Positions 1-13,500 of a stretch of 64,000 bases of DNA are shown in pieces. Under the pieces are notes generated by a model that saw nothing but the letters and a program-made list of their open reading frames with translations, was not told the DNA's origin and ran no database searches. A program made the position numbers and the translations under genes. Positions within the stretch are counted from its first letter, which is position 1. Every line of letters begins with the position of its first letter. This stretch comes from Sextonia rubra (taxonomy: Eukaryota > Streptophyta > Magnoliopsida > Laurales > Lauraceae): assembly GCA_037013555.1 (NCBI GenBank), contig JASUAD010000018.1, forward strand, positions 21,794,612-21,858,611, given 5' to 3'.

Positions 1-119
1 ATCGGATATCTTTTTACATGCTAAGTTGCAAATTCTGAACACCAACCAAGAGTAGCTGGATAATGCATATAGGGCCAAAGAGTTGATTGGGTGCATGGCC
101 TTTTTAAGCTAACCCAAGT

Positions 120-3100
120 AGAAAGTTGCTTTGTCTCCGACCCGCAACATTAATACAAGAAGCAGAAAAAAGAGTCTTGTGGTATTTGTGGTAATAATAA
201 CCTAATATCTAAGTGTTGGAGGCAAACAGGAGGGTGTTTTTAGTGTGGAGACACTAGTCAATAGGTCAAGGACTACCCTAAGAGGAAAGGCAAATAGTAT
301 TCGTAGACATCAGCATAGGAAGTTCCTATTCTATCTCAGCCTTTGACGCAGATAGCCCTAGCCCTTCCACAGAAGCCACAATTGCAGGTACGACAACGAC
401 AGATGCAGTTTTACCGACCTCCCCATTAGCCCCGATTGCAAAGAGGACCCTAGCAACCACAAGGGCCTAACAGACAGCAACCAAGGCCCTAGCAAGCAGG
501 TAGAGTCTATTCTATGACTCAGACTCAGGCTGATGTTGTAGAGAATATTATTTAAGGTACTATATCTATCTATGATAGCAATGTAAAGGTTTTATTTGAT
601 CCTGGATCTACACATTCTTATATCTCCCCCAAATGTGCCTCGAAGTGTTAGAGTAGCAAAGCTGCCATTTGATCTAGTGGTGACTACCCCGGTGGGTAAG
701 AAAGTTAGTTGTTAAGAGTACTACCCTAATTGCAAAGTAGTGATAAGTGGTGTTGTGTTAAAGGCTAACTTAATACTGTTGTTGATGAATGATTTTGATG
801 CTATTGTGGCTATGGAATGCTTGCAATTCATAGTGCAGTGATGGATTGCCTTGCTAAGACAGTTAAGTTGAAAGCTGACAATGGCACTGTTGTGCAATTT
901 GTTGGAGCAAAGAAGAAAGTGTTTACCCTCATGATCTCAGCCATTAGGGCTACCAAGTTGATGATGAAAGGTTATGAGGGGTATTTAGCATTTATCTTGG
1001 AGGATAAACGGATTACAGCGGTGGAGGAGACACCAGTGGTGTCTGAGTTTTCAGATGTTTTTCTCGATGATCTTCCCTGATTGTTGCCAGTCCGTAAGAT
1101 TGATTTCACAATTGAGCTTGTATTAGGCACAGCTCCAATCTCTAAAGCTCCTTATAGGATGGCCCCAGTTGAGTTGCGGGAACTTAAAGAGTAATTGCAG
1201 AAGTTGTTAGACAAGGGTTTTATTAGACTGAGTGTCTCTCCTTAGGGTACACCACTCTTATTTGTTAAGAAAAAGGATGGTTCTATGAGAATATGTATTG
1301 ATTGGCAACTTTATCAAGTGAACATCAAGAATAAGTACTCTTTATCTCGAATCGATGAATTGTTTGATCAATGGCAGGGTGCTTAGTATTTTTCTATGAT
1401 TGATCTGAGATCAGGCTATCATTAGTCGAGGGTATGAGATCATGATATTCCAAAAACTTTCTTAAGAACTAAATATGGTCACTATGAATTTCTGGTGATA
1501 TCGTTTGGATAAACAAATGCGCCGGCAGCTTTTATGGCTATGATGAACAGAGTGTTTGCAGAATATTTGGATCAATTTGTGGTGGTGTTTATTGACGATG
1601 TACTCGTGTATTCGAAGACTTAGGAGGAGCATGCTTAGTATCTTCGTATCTCATTGTAACTGTTGAGGGAACACCAGTTGTATGTTAAGGTAAGTAAGTG
1701 TGAGTTCTGGTTAGAACAAATAGGATTCCTTTGTCATATCATTTCCAGGGAAGGTTTATCAATAGACCTAGCAAAGATTGAAGTTGTAGTGAAGTGGAAA
1801 AGGCAAAAAACAGTTTAAAAAATCCAAAGTTTTTTAGGCCTAATAGGTTATTGTTGACGATTTGTGGAAGGATTTTCCACGATGGCAACTCTACTATCAA
1901 AGTTGACTCGTAAGGAAGTTCATTTTCTGTGGAACGATGATGTGAACAAAGTTTTCAGAAGTTGAAAAGAAAGTTGACCATAGCCCTTGTATTGACTTTA
2001 TCTATAGGTAGTGATGGTTCTGTGATTTTTTCCGATGCATCTGGAGTTGGACTTGTTATGTCCTCATGCAAGATGGAAATGTAATAGCTTATGGTCAAGA
2101 TAGTTGAAAGAGCATGAACAGAAGTATGCAACCCATGATTTGGAACTAGCAACAGTAATTTTTGCCTTAAAGATGTGGAGGCATTATCTTTATAGAGTTA
2201 CTTTTGAAGTGCACTTAGATCACAATAGCCCCTAGTATCTCTTTACGCAGGGTGAATTAAACATGAGACAGAGGAGACTGATGGAGTATATTAAGGACTA
2301 TGACTTTGGATTATCATCCAGGAAAAGCTAATGTAGTGGCATATGCATTAAGAAGAAAAGTAGCGTTTACTGGTGGAATGATTGCGGAATATTTTTAGGT
2401 TTAGTGTTTGGAAGATATGGATGTGTATTTCTAGCCTATCAGTAAGCTCGTAGTTTTAGCAAGCATAATCTTATGGGAGCTTGAGCTGCTTCCAAAGATT
2501 AAAGAGCACTAGCTATTGGACCCAGGGATAGCGAGAATTAAAGATCATATTGTTGAAAACCTAATTTTAAGTTGGATGATTGTATTTTGTATGATAAAGG
2601 GAGAATTTTATGTTTGATTTTCTGGACTTGAAGGATGAAATTATGGTAGCGGCACACCACACTTGGTATTCTATTTATCATGGTGGCACTAAGATGTATC
2701 AGGACCTGAAGAATCATTATTGGTGGAAGAATATGAAGAAGGATATCACAAAGTTTGTTATAAAGTGCTTGGCTTGCTAGCAAATTACTGCAGAATATAG
2801 AAGACCCCCTGGTCTTTTGCATCAGTTGGAGATTCTTTAGTGGAGGTTGGAGCACATAACAATGGACATTGTATTGGGACTGCCTAATACCAGGAAGGGA
2901 TTTGATGCTATTTGGGTGATAGTGGATCGTTTGACCAAGTTAGCTCACTTTGTACCGTTTAAGATTGGTCAAGGAATGGAGAAAATGGTAGATCTTTATA
3001 TCAAGGAAGTTGTAAGATTGCATAGAGCACCAGTTTCAATCATCTCTAATCGGGATAGTAAGTTCAAATCTTGGTTTTGGGTGTCACTGCAGGAGGCTTT

Positions 3101-3908
3101 GGGCACCAAGCTGAGTTTCAATACCGTTTACCATCCCTAGACCGATGGGTAGATAGAATGTACAAACCGAACTTGGAGGATATGTTGAGGGCATGTATCT
3201 TGGATTTCAAGACCAATTGGGATGAGAGCTTAGCTTTGTGTAAATTTACATATAACAGTAGTTATCATTCTAGTATTGGCATGTCACCTTTCGAAGCATT
3301 GTAAAGGAAAAGATGCATAACTCTAATATGTTTGGCAAATTTTGGAGCTCGCGATTTCATGGACCGTTTTTGGTTGGAGAGTCCAGTGATAAGGTCAAGC
3401 AGATTCAGAAAAAGTTGAAGATCGCTCGTAGTCACCAAAAGAGTTATGCAGATAAGAGAAGGAGAGAGTTAAAGTTTGAGGTTAGTGGCAATGTATTTCT
3501 GAAGGTGTCACCGACACGTGATACTTTATGGTTTGGGTAGAAAGGAAAACTCTCTAGGAGATATGTTGGACCATTCTAGATTATCAGCAAGGTCGATGAT
3601 GTAGCTTATCGATTAGTACTGCTGCTGGAGCTATCAGGTGTTTATAATGTTTTCCATGTTTCTATGCTGAGAAAGTATCTGGCAGACCCTTCATACGTGT
3701 TATAGTACAAGCCTTGGCAAGTGTAGGACGATATGACCTACACCGACCAACCAGTGGGGATTGTTAACACCAAAGAGTAGGTGTTGAGGAACCGTATCGT
3801 CCATTAGGTGAAGGTTTCAATGGAGATTTCATTACCTGGAGGAAGCTACGTGGGAGCTCAGGATGAAGTGAAAAAACAATATCTGCACCTTCTTCCTGAT
3901 GAATGTTG
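120..3908 (+). pseudogene. gag-pol pseudogene of the Tekay-like element
   Basis: The polyprotein would package, reverse-transcribe and integrate element RNA. Seen in order: two degenerate CCHC knuckles (178-216 and about 234-280, both missing key residues); an aspartic protease motif with LFDPGSTHSYIS around 592-630 (usual form D-S-G, here D-P-G); a short open stretch 817-1080 between protease and RT; RT about 1180-1800 with catalytic FIDD intact (Asp codons 1594-1599); RNase H about 2020-2330; integrase with a degenerate HHCC region (2650-2785) and core (2847-3300) showing MDIVLGLP and SNRD; then a GPY/F-like segment 3541-3900. Reading moves between frames near 2100, 2330 and 3130. Many stops are TAG where the family has Gln. 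It cannot encode a working polyprotein. Confidence 0.9.
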
Positions 3909-3945
3909 TCATTTGGAGGACCAAATGTCCTTTAAGGTGGTGAGA

Positions 3946-6523
3946 TGTTAGGCCCGAGATCTTTTAATTGTGGGTTAGGTTGGTTTGTTAGGTTCAAGTC
4001 GAGCTGAGAGGGTTAGATGGATTGTTTGATAGGCCATTTTAGGGGTTTGGATCATTACATGCATGGCTTTCTGTGCAGGGCCCATTGGAGATGGGCTGGT
4101 CGAACTCTTTTGTGCCTTAAACCTAAGTTATTGGACCTTTGTGAGCAAAAAGCCGTTTTCCAAATTACCTAAAACTCACTAAAGAGTAGGGAGCCCTTCC
4201 TTGTGATTTAGAAAAATGTTTATGTTAACTTAATCCTAAAATCCTTCGATCGTTTTCTCTTTGTAAACCCTTTTCTTGCTATTTCTCTTCTGCATCCAAG
4301 CACTAGCCTTCTGTACAGGACTCAAGCTCTAAAGAGGAAATGAGACCTTTCACCATAATCATCTCTCCTCCTTCTTCCCTTTCCTTGTCTAGTTGGATAT
4401 CATGTGCAACTCCGGTAAGCATCAAGCCCTAAGATTTCATGTAGATCTTTCATCATATAAGGGTACGTTTAATAGACTACGTATGTTGTGTTTCATATGA
4501 GATTATAGGAGGGTGAGTGGGATTCACGTTTAGATCAACCCTTTTACATCTTCAGATTTAATTTTGAGCATTGGCATCCTAAGGCAAGTGGATAACTTTA
4601 AACAATGCTAATTAATTCAGTTTATTAGATGATATATTAAAATTTGATTTGAATGGTTGGGTTTGTTGTTTCATTCGAAGTCTGGAGCTATGATTAACTT
4701 TTTGAGAGAAAAACCAAAAATGGTCGAATTTGTTCGCACCTATGGCTAAGTCGTAGGTCAACCTACGGCTAGGCTATGGCTCATTCTAACCTAAGCTAGG
4801 CTACGGCTCACTCTCCAGTGAATTGTTTAGGTGAGATTGTATGATCTCGTAGTTCCTACGGGGTGGAGACGATGGGGTCGGTCCATGGATTTTCCTTCCT
4901 TTTGCCACATTTCGCTCAAAGGGTTGAAGGGAGATAGTGCATCAAGCTGTTCGCAAGGGCCAACTTGATCCTCTTCCCCAGGGATCCAGATGAGGGAACC
5001 TTAGGAGAGCCGCCGACTCCAACTATTGTCCATGTACAATCCATACTAGATCTGACCAACTGCCCATCCTACCTCCTCTACGTTGTCGACAACCCATCTT
5101 TGTCTCAGTAGAGTCTTTCAGTGGCATGTTTCGGTCCGATGACGAGCCTTACGGCTAGCCGTAAGACCGGCCAACTCAACTGTAAGATGGTCATAGCTAG
5201 GCTGTGAAAGAAAGAAACCTTAATTAAACTGGTAGCAGAATAGGTTAAGATTGGTGATCATAATTGGAGGATTTAGCTGCATGGATTGCACAACAGGTAA
5301 GTGACCTAGGGTAAGTGACCTCTCGGGGTTAGAATCACATAACCTTATCTCATGCCCAACGGATAATTAATAATTGAATCAGTTTGGAAATTTGGTTCGA
5401 ATATGTAAATGAGTTCTATTCTTAAGAAAAGTTAATTAAATGTACACATGGGAATTGGATTAGACTCGGAATTAGAATGAGAGTTCCGAGATGCAACACA
5501 AGATAGACACCGAAAATAGGAAAATAGCATCATGGGCTCTCATTGTTATTGTGAAGGTTGGTTTGTCCCCACGTGTATACTTAACTATGTATGACTATTA
5601 GGTGGTGTAGAGCTTACCCTTAGTAAAATGGAAAATAATACATAAGCATAAGATACTTTTTAAATTATGCTATATTATCACTCTAATTGTTATGGTATAG
5701 GTGTTGTGAGTTGAGGATTTCATGGCATGACTTCATTGAGCATCTGCATACTTATGTATCCATATATATATCTGATCAATTGCAGTTGAAGGTGGTTGTA
5801 CGCCATTAGACCAGCGTATACTGTGTGATACAGTATATAGCTATGCTGTTTGTTATATTTGGTGGGAATATCTATTTTTGTATATTGTATTTAGCAGGAA
5901 TATCCGTATTTGTGCATTCATGGCATTGTTGGCATTCAATATTTTGATTTACATTATAAATGTGATTTATCTTAGTGTCTAACTTCATGACTTGTAGTTT
6001 ACGTCTTGACAGATTACATTAATCTGACACACTGTTTTTTGGTGTCTAGGTCCCGATGCTGGTGTCGAATTGGAGGGTCAGGAGATGTAGGAGATTCGGC
6101 CAGATGGCGGAGTTATTGAGTAAAACACCGATGAAATCATCTGAGATGTCTCAGTGGTAGTGTTTAGATCAGAACAATAAGCTCTTATAATAAGGCCATA
6201 TTTGGAGCCATCAGTGTAGTCATTCAATTTATTTGTTTTAGGAGTTATAACTTTAATTTTTATGCTTGGGAATTCTTAACCAATAATTTAATTATTATTG
6301 CACTTCATTTTTATGGTTTGAATATGATACTCAGATACGCAGAATATGGATTTTAGTTCCGCATTTGATTATAGTTGCTTGATTAACAAGCATAACCTAA
6401 CGAAGGACTTTGATCCACTTGGACTTGGGGCCCATGTTATTATTCAAGAAAATTTTAAATTAGCCCTAAGTCTCACACCCCTAAGATCGAGTTTGCATCC
6501 GGCCCAGTTTTGGAGGTGTAACA
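3946..6523 (+). repeat. 3' LTR of the Tekay-like element (about 2.58 kb)
   Basis: Starts TGTTAGGCCCGAG directly after a purine-rich stretch (3934-3945) that fits a polypurine tract, and ends GGTGTAACA at 6523. The ends form the short inverted repeat TGTTA/TAACA. Length of about 2.6 kb suits Tekay/Del LTRs. It holds two clusters of CTACGGCT/AGCCGTAG half-palindromes (4739-4815 and 5149-5205), also dense in the two solo LTRs at 15878 and 30844. This marks them as relatives, although most of the sequence has diverged too far to align by eye. Confidence 0.85.
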
Positions 6524-6563
6524 GTTGTGGACTTTAACTCACCTACCCCAACCGACCCGTTAA

Positions 6564-6746
6564 CCCCAAGGGGTAGCTCAGTTGGCTTAAGACCACAGTT
6601 TGCCTTTGGAATTTGTGCGTTCAAATTGTACTACCACACTAGGGCAGTGGGATTTACTTGGCTTCCATTGGGCCTGAAGGGATTAGTCCGACCAACAAGG
6701 TTGGAACACTGTCCATCATTTACCAAAAAAATAAAAAATAAAAAAA
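6564..6746 (+). mobile_element. tRNA-derived SINE, copy 1
   Basis: The head carries a polymerase III A box (TAGCTCAGTTGG, 6574-6585) and a weakened B box (GTTCAAATTG near 6629). The tail is A-rich (6724-6746). Flanking repeats GACCCGTTAA (6554-6563) and GACCCGTCAA (6747-6756) look like a 10-bp target-site duplication with one mismatch. A second copy lies on the minus strand at 35375-35541; both share the core GGGATTAGTC. Transcript activity is unknown. Confidence 0.8.
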
Positions 6747-6756
6747 GACCCGTCAA

Positions 6757-6876
6757 AGGTGAACTTGTTATCACATATTGATGGTACGTTGCGCGGGCCG
6801 GGGGGGGGGGGTTGGCATTTAGGTGGGGACAGACTGTGTTTATCCTAGCCTTTAGTAAGCTCACCCTGTTGCCGAT
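6757..6876. other. Spacer with a 12-G run
   Basis: Short spacer between SINE copy 1 and the Athila-type element. It holds an uninterrupted run of 12 G (6800-6811) in a GC-rich patch. No coding signal seen. Confidence 0.6.
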
Positions 6877-6881
6877 CCTCT

Positions 6882-8941
6882 TGTTAAGTTCATGAACTTG
6901 CATATTTATGAATCATTTTAGGATGGATTAGGGTTTTAATTAGGTGAATTGTATAATGATTCATCAAATTTCATCATTTTATGCATTTTCATCTAAGAAC
7001 TTGAACTTTTATATTTTTCACACACTTTCTGCATTAATTTAGAAAATTTCAAAATTTCTTCTAAGAGTCACAATTAGGGTAAAATTTTGTCTAGAACGTT
7101 TGCTTCAATGTAGGCTCTTTAGTATTTTATAGGTTTGTTGAATGTGCAGAAAGATGTGGGACCCACTTCACTCTAATGCATATAATTCAGACACCAAGGT
7201 CCATCTCTACCTTGTTGAAGTAGATCATGTGGAGTACACTATGCAAGAAATTTGAAGATTGGTTTTATGAGAACTCCATACACATGTGCACACATGCTTG
7301 GATGGTTAAAAAGGGGTTCCACTCTCCAATTTTTGAAAGAATTCAAATTTGAATCAAGAAAAGAAAGTTAAGGTGGAGAGAATTCAAGAAAGGGAAAGTC
7401 AAAGAAGAAGAATTTAAAAATGAATAGTCAATCCCATTTTTCTTTTAACAGAATAGTTTAAAATGGTCATAACTCTCAAACCAAGTATTAGAATTGGACA
7501 ATCTACCTGTCATTGGAAAGCTCTTTTCACGTAAATGTTTGTAGGATCGAACATTGCATCAATCGGATCCAAAACCAAAAAATTATGGGCTTGGGACATT
7601 GGTTATGTATTTTTAGACTGAATTGCAAAAAGATTGAGAACTTTCTCCATGTTATACACCTTTGGATGGGGTCCATCTCTCCTTAAGTAAAGTACATTGA
7701 AGATCAAAGTGGGGTCCACCATCTTTACTTGCATTATTCTTTTCAAGATAAGCCAAGAAGATTTGAAGAAAATCCTCAAAAACTTTCAAGAAGGGAAGCT
7801 TACTTAGAAGATTTATTTGCACATGAGAGGAGGATCTTCTAAATATAAAAAGTTTGTATAGATATTAGTTTTCAAAGAAAAGCAAGAAAACATCTCTCTA
7901 ATATTGTTGAGTCTTTGCTAAATTGGACAAGTTGTAGGAGAAACTTTCCAAGAAGAATTTTTGTAGCTGCAAAAGAGGATTTTGGAGACAAAATAGGGTT
8001 GCCAAAACCCTATTTAAAGAAAGGCATGGACGTCCAAGCCTCGCATGCTCTCTTCTCCGTTCTCTCTCTCCACTACTGTCTCCTTTATCTCCTTTCTTTT
8101 CTTCTCTCTCTAGTGTAGAAATTATAGAAAAATATTTTGGATATTCTAGAGCTTTGTTCCAAAAATTAGGATTAGAAGAGAAAATTGAGAGTGTCAATGT
8201 ATTCACAAAGAAATCATAATAAAGTTTATAATTTCTTTGGCTATAGAGGAGTAGTCCTTTGGATAAGAGTATCTTGATGTCCTTTGGATAAAAGTATCTT
8301 GATAACGTTAACTAATGACTTTACCATCTTTATGCAATTGATTTATTGATTGTCTCTATGATATTCATGTGCAGGTATAAAATAAATCTGTCTTCATGTC
8401 CATGACGAACCTTTGCTTAGATTTCTATTGAATGCATTTTGATCACATATACTTGTTTAATAAATTCCGCTTAGGATTTAAATTTCTTTGATAGTTTATG
8501 TTTACTTGATTTATGACTCTTGGATGTTTTCAATCTTTTATGAGGTGAAGGAGATTTTGGGTTTTTAATTAAATTTGAAAATTTGTTTTTTTATAATCAG
8601 ATCACCCGGATCCAAACATTGATTTGTCTCTGATATGAAATAAATTGAGACAAAGTAATAGATTGATTGTATAAAAATTGATTAATTTGTTTGCTCAATG
8701 GAATCTTGATATTCTGAACTATTTCCATCATCACTGTCATTAATTTTTTGCATTTTAGTTTTAATTTAGTTTCTGATTCACATATCATCCATCTCTCCTT
8801 TATTATTGTTTTTAATAGAAATTTTATATTTTTAATTAAAAGTTTAAAAGTGCTCCCTGTGTGTTCGACCTATATTTGCCACTGTCTTAACAAGATAGTT
8901 CTATACTTGCAGTTTTAAGTAAATTGATTAAATTCACATCA
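6882..8941 (+). repeat. 5' LTR of the Athila-type element
   Basis: Begins TGTTAAGTTCATGAA and ends ACATCA, matching the copy at 20349-22383 over its whole length with, by eye, roughly one difference per eight to ten bases. That implies an old insertion. A TATTTAAAG near 8010 followed by a CT-rich stretch (8040-8115) is a possible core promoter and transcript start. Confidence 0.9.
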
Positions 8942-10559
8942 AGTTTTTCGCACCGTTGTCGAGGAGCCAATTCTAAATTTTTATCATCCATATAATTGTA
9001 TTTTACGTTAGTAGGTTTATTTAGTTTGCTTTTCTAATTGAAGGAGGAAAAAAGGAGAATTTTTTTATTTTCTTATTATTTTATTGAATTTTTAGAAGTT
9101 TTAATTAATAAGAAAAACAAAAAAAAATCATTTTCTTTTAACTTTGAGTTTTAGTAAGTAAAATAAACTGATGTTTTTTCAGTTTTGGAGTTTGACTAGT
9201 TTAGTTTTAAATTCTTAGAATTCTTTTTTATTTTCATTAGATAATAACAAAAAAAACCTGATTTTTTTCTTTCTGGATTTTGTTCAAGTGTTTAGATTAT
9301 TTTGCTAACCTCCGATCTCTTAATTTAGATTGGTAGGAATTTTTAAATTCTATCCTTTAAGTTGTTAAGATTAATTAGAGTTTTAAACTCTGAAAATTGA
9401 ATTGGATAAGATTGGATTATTGATCATTGGATACTTTTTGAAAACTTTAACCATATATGAACTCTTAATTGGAAACTTTAGGATTTCTAATTATTTGAGA
9501 TATAGTTTTGATTTTCTCTACAACTTGGATTTTATCTTTGATAGACTTTTAACTAATCTAGTTAACTTTAGAATTTTTCTATTTTATCTCTTTCCTAGAT
9601 TAGGATAAGATAGCAATTTTTTTTTAGATAGAATTTGATTTTGTTTGCTAACTTAAGATCTACTAAGGAGAGTTTCTTTTTCATATTTTCTTTATAAAGG
9701 AAGAGACTGGCACAGGTGGCTTGCTTAAATAGGGAATTGCGTGGACTTGCTAAAATTGCTTACATAAAATTGCTAAAAACAAAAATAGGATAAGGATTTT
9801 ATGGACCCACTATAAGACCTTCTATCCTTAAACTATGAATCTTTTATCTGTAAGTGGGGTTGGTTGTTTAATTTCTACAATACTGTTATTGCTTGCTTGT
9901 CATACAAATTAAATTAGACCCACATACTTAGATAAAGGCAATTTACACAAATAAGATAAGGACTGGATTTCATCACTAGATCCTTGCCCACCTAAGTCTA
10001 ATCATCTCTCACATATGAACCTAACCATTATTTAAAATCAATTAGGAATGAGACCATAGGACTTGCGCTCAGTAGTACAAAGATCACTGACGATTGCACT
10101 GCTTGCACTCTTTGATCAAAGTTGATGCCCAAGAAAGCCTTGGCTCTTGAAAATGAGATAGCTTGTTTGTTTAGGGGACTGGTTCTTAAGTGGGTTCATC
10201 CCCACTACTCCCTGGTGGCTTATCTAGTCAACTAAGGTTTTATATGACCAAATTGAAGGCCAACATATTCTCTTCAGTAGTTTGGAACTGTTTAGTGATC
10301 TCAGCTAACCTTATGACCTTTTTTATGTTCAATCTTTGTGCTTGACTGCTTGTGCATCATACGAGGACTAGTGGGACCCTACATATAGATAAGGTTGACA
10401 TTTCTTTAGGGTCTAACCTAGTGCATGCGAAAAAAGAAAAACATACCTGAGAGAATTATATTGTGGGAATATAATAAAGAAAGGTTAGTTATAATTGAAC
10501 CCGACCTACCTCTCACCATTGTAGGAAATTCTTCAATTTTTGAAGAATTTTAACAAACA
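8942..10559 (+). other. Primer-binding site and untranslated leader of the Athila-type element
   Basis: Just inside the 5' LTR, CGCACCGTTGTCGAGGAG (8949-8966) resembles the tRNA-Asp primer site used by Athila and Tat elements, with several transitions. The remaining 1.6 kb is AT-rich with no sustained coding signal, as expected for the long leader of these elements. Confidence 0.7.
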
Positions 10560-13500
10560 ATGGAGGAACGAGACCAAGTGGACCCACCCATGACTTTGAA
10601 GGATTACATTTAGCCCACCAGGATAACTTAACTGTCCTGTTTCAGATTGCCTTAGACCAATGCTACCTTTGATATCAAATCTGGCATGATCCAAATGCTC
10701 CCAGTCTTTCGTGGGATAGACTAAGAGAACCTATACTAATATGTCAGGAAATTTGAAGATATCTGTGAGACTATGAAGTTAAATCAAATGACAGAGGAAA
10801 CCCTAAAGCTTAGGTTATGCTTTATAGGTCGACGTGGGCCAAGCTAGTTGAAGAATTTTACAAAAAATTCTACTCCAAGTAGAAAACTGCTTCGATTAAG
10901 CAGGCCATTAATAGGTTCTATCAAATGGAAGGGAGACACATTACAATTATTTGGTACCGTTCAAGGATCTCCTGATCCAGTATCCTCATCATGGATTTAA
11001 AAAAATTCGGTTGGTCCAAATTGTTTACAAAGGCATGGATTACCCAACTAAGAAAATTGTGGAATCTTTTTGTGGTGGTAGTTTTACACAAAAAACAACG
11101 GAAGAATCATGGATGTTTTTAGAAGATACTGCTGAAAATACATTACAATGGGCTCCTATTAAGAGGGAGCCCACTAAAACTACAATTCTAGAAAAAAAGT
11201 GGGGGTTCAAAGTTGAATCCAAAATTGAGGTAGAGGTCAAGCTAGGTACATTAATGAGAAGACTAGGGGCCTTAGAAATGAACCAAAAGCCCACTCCAAA
11301 TACTTCAGAGTCATTGAAGTATAGTCAAACTATGAGTGGAGGGATTGACCCAACAACTTTAGGTCAAGCTGAATCTGTTGAGGAAATAAATGCTCTTTAT
11401 CAAAACACCCGTTTTGATAATCATCAAAGGTTTGACCCATATTCCAACACCTATAATCCATGTTGGAGAGACAACCCGAACTTTTCTTGGACCAAGGGTC
11501 TGACTAAAGGAGGCCCATCACAGGCCAACCAAATTTAGCCCATTCAATCTTAGTCCAATGCTCCATTCGGTTTCCAAAAGCCCAACTTAAACCCCAGTGC
11601 ACTAACCTAGAGGGTAGATTCTTTAGAAGAGGTTATGAAACTCATGTCTTAGAGTATTGCTCAATTTGAGCTGACCACTACTCAACTTTTGAATGGCCAC
11701 ACTCAAACCCTTCCAAAATTGGAATTCCAAATGGGCCAACTGACCAATTCTTTGGAGTGTTAAAGACATGAGAACCTTCTCTTGTTAACCTAAACCTAAT
11801 TCCAATGGCCAAGTCGTTCATGATACAAAAGGAAAGGCTCATAACAAGTTAAGTCTATCATTACTCTTAGATCGGGTAACCAAATTGATAACAAGGTAGA
11901 TCTAACTAAGGAACCCAAGGAAAAGTCAAGTGAGGATGTGGAAACTGAAGAACCAATTATGAATGCTGAACCAATGATAAAATCTGTGCCAGTCAAAGAG
12001 AATCCAATCATAGCTAAATCATCCCCTATTGAGCCCACTCTTAAGACTTACATTCCTAAAGCACCATATCCTCATAGGAAATGCCCAACTAAGTCAACTG
12101 CATAGTTGGATGAAATGCTAGAAGTGTTTAAACGAGTAAGAATCAACGTTCCACTTTTTGATGCTATCCAACAGATTCCGGCATATGCCAAATTTTTGAA
12201 GGACCTTTGCCACTGTGCCCAAGAAAGCTTTTCTAGTTCAACAAGTGAGCTCAATCATATCATGTCCAACCTTTATCAAATACAAGACCTAGGGTGTCCT
12301 ACCATTTCATGTCTGATAGGAGACCATTACATAGATCAAGCTTTGATAGACTTAGGTATTAGTGTGAACCTTCTTCCATATTTTATTTATGCAGAATGAG
12401 GTTTGGAGGAGCTAAAAACGATCAATGTAACCTTACAATTGGCTAATCCATTGATTCGATAACCCAAGGGGCTAGTTGAAGACGTTCTGATCAAAGCGGG
12501 AGACTTTGTGTTCCCCATAGACTTTGTCATTCTAGATACCAAAGTGGCCCAGGGACTAAACCCAAAGTACCAGTGATCTTAGGAAGATAATTCCTAGTTA
12601 CTTTCAATGCCTTGATCAATTCTAGGACTGATGTGATGCAAATTTTATTTGGGACCATGACTCTTCAAGGGAACATTTTTATTGTCAGTGAACAACCTCC
12701 TAATGAGGATGATAGGTATTTGAAGTCAGTTATATTCATGAATTGGTTAAAAATTACTTGCCACATTTAAGTTTCGAGAATCTTTTAGAGGCTTGTTTGG
12801 CATATTTTGGAATTGATTTTGACATAGATAGACATATTGAAGAAGTGAATGCTTTTTTAAAATCAATTCCAACCATGGATTCCACAAGGTGGCAACCAAA
12901 GTATGAAATTCTGACCCCATCTACTTCCCCACCATCTATTATAGCACCCCCTAAGTTAGAACTCAAGCAGTTGCTAGATGGATTGAAATATGTGATTGTA
13001 GCCTTAGACTTGGACACAGTTTAAGAGGAAAAATTTGTGAAAATCGTTTGTAAACACAAGGAAGTTATAGGGTGGTCCATAGCAAACATTAAAGTAATAA
13101 GCCCATCTATGGTCCAACACTGAATTCATTTGGAAGAAAATACAAAAACTTCTCGTGAACCAAAGAGGAGACTAAACTCAGCAATTAAGGAAGTAGTTAG
13201 GTAAGAGGTCTTGAAATCATTGGATGCAGGGGTGATCTACCCCATATCTGATAGTGCATGGGTGAGCCCAGTACAAGTGGTACCAAAAAAATTAGGAATT
13301 ACAATGGAACTAAATGAGTGAAATGAATTGGTACCCACTAGAATATAGATTGGATGGAGAGTATGCATTGATTTTAGGAAGCTGAACTCAGTTGCCCTAA
13401 AAGATCATTTTCAACTCCCATGCATGGATTAAATGCTTGAAAGATTAGCTGGTCATGCTTATTGTTGTTTTCTTAATGGTTATTCTAGCTATAACCAGAT

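Larger units (their letters stand above)
1..6523 (+). mobile_element. Tekay/Del-like Ty3/gypsy retrotransposon, 5'-truncated by the window edge
   Basis: Seen: gag zinc-knuckle remains, protease, reverse transcriptase, RNase H, integrase and a GPY/F-like tail follow in gypsy order on the + strand and lead into a long LTR (3946-6523). The pol end (VFHVSMLRKY around 3645-3675, then a conserved tail) is of the type I know from Tekay/Del chromoviruses. The 5' LTR lies left of the window, so its target duplication cannot be tested; the five bases after the LTR are GTTGT. The element is dead, with many in-frame stops and several frameshifts. Confidence 0.9.

Noticed and set aside
6564..6640. A tRNA gene
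   Set aside because: The A box is good, but there is no cloverleaf and the A-rich tail and flanking duplication show a SINE.
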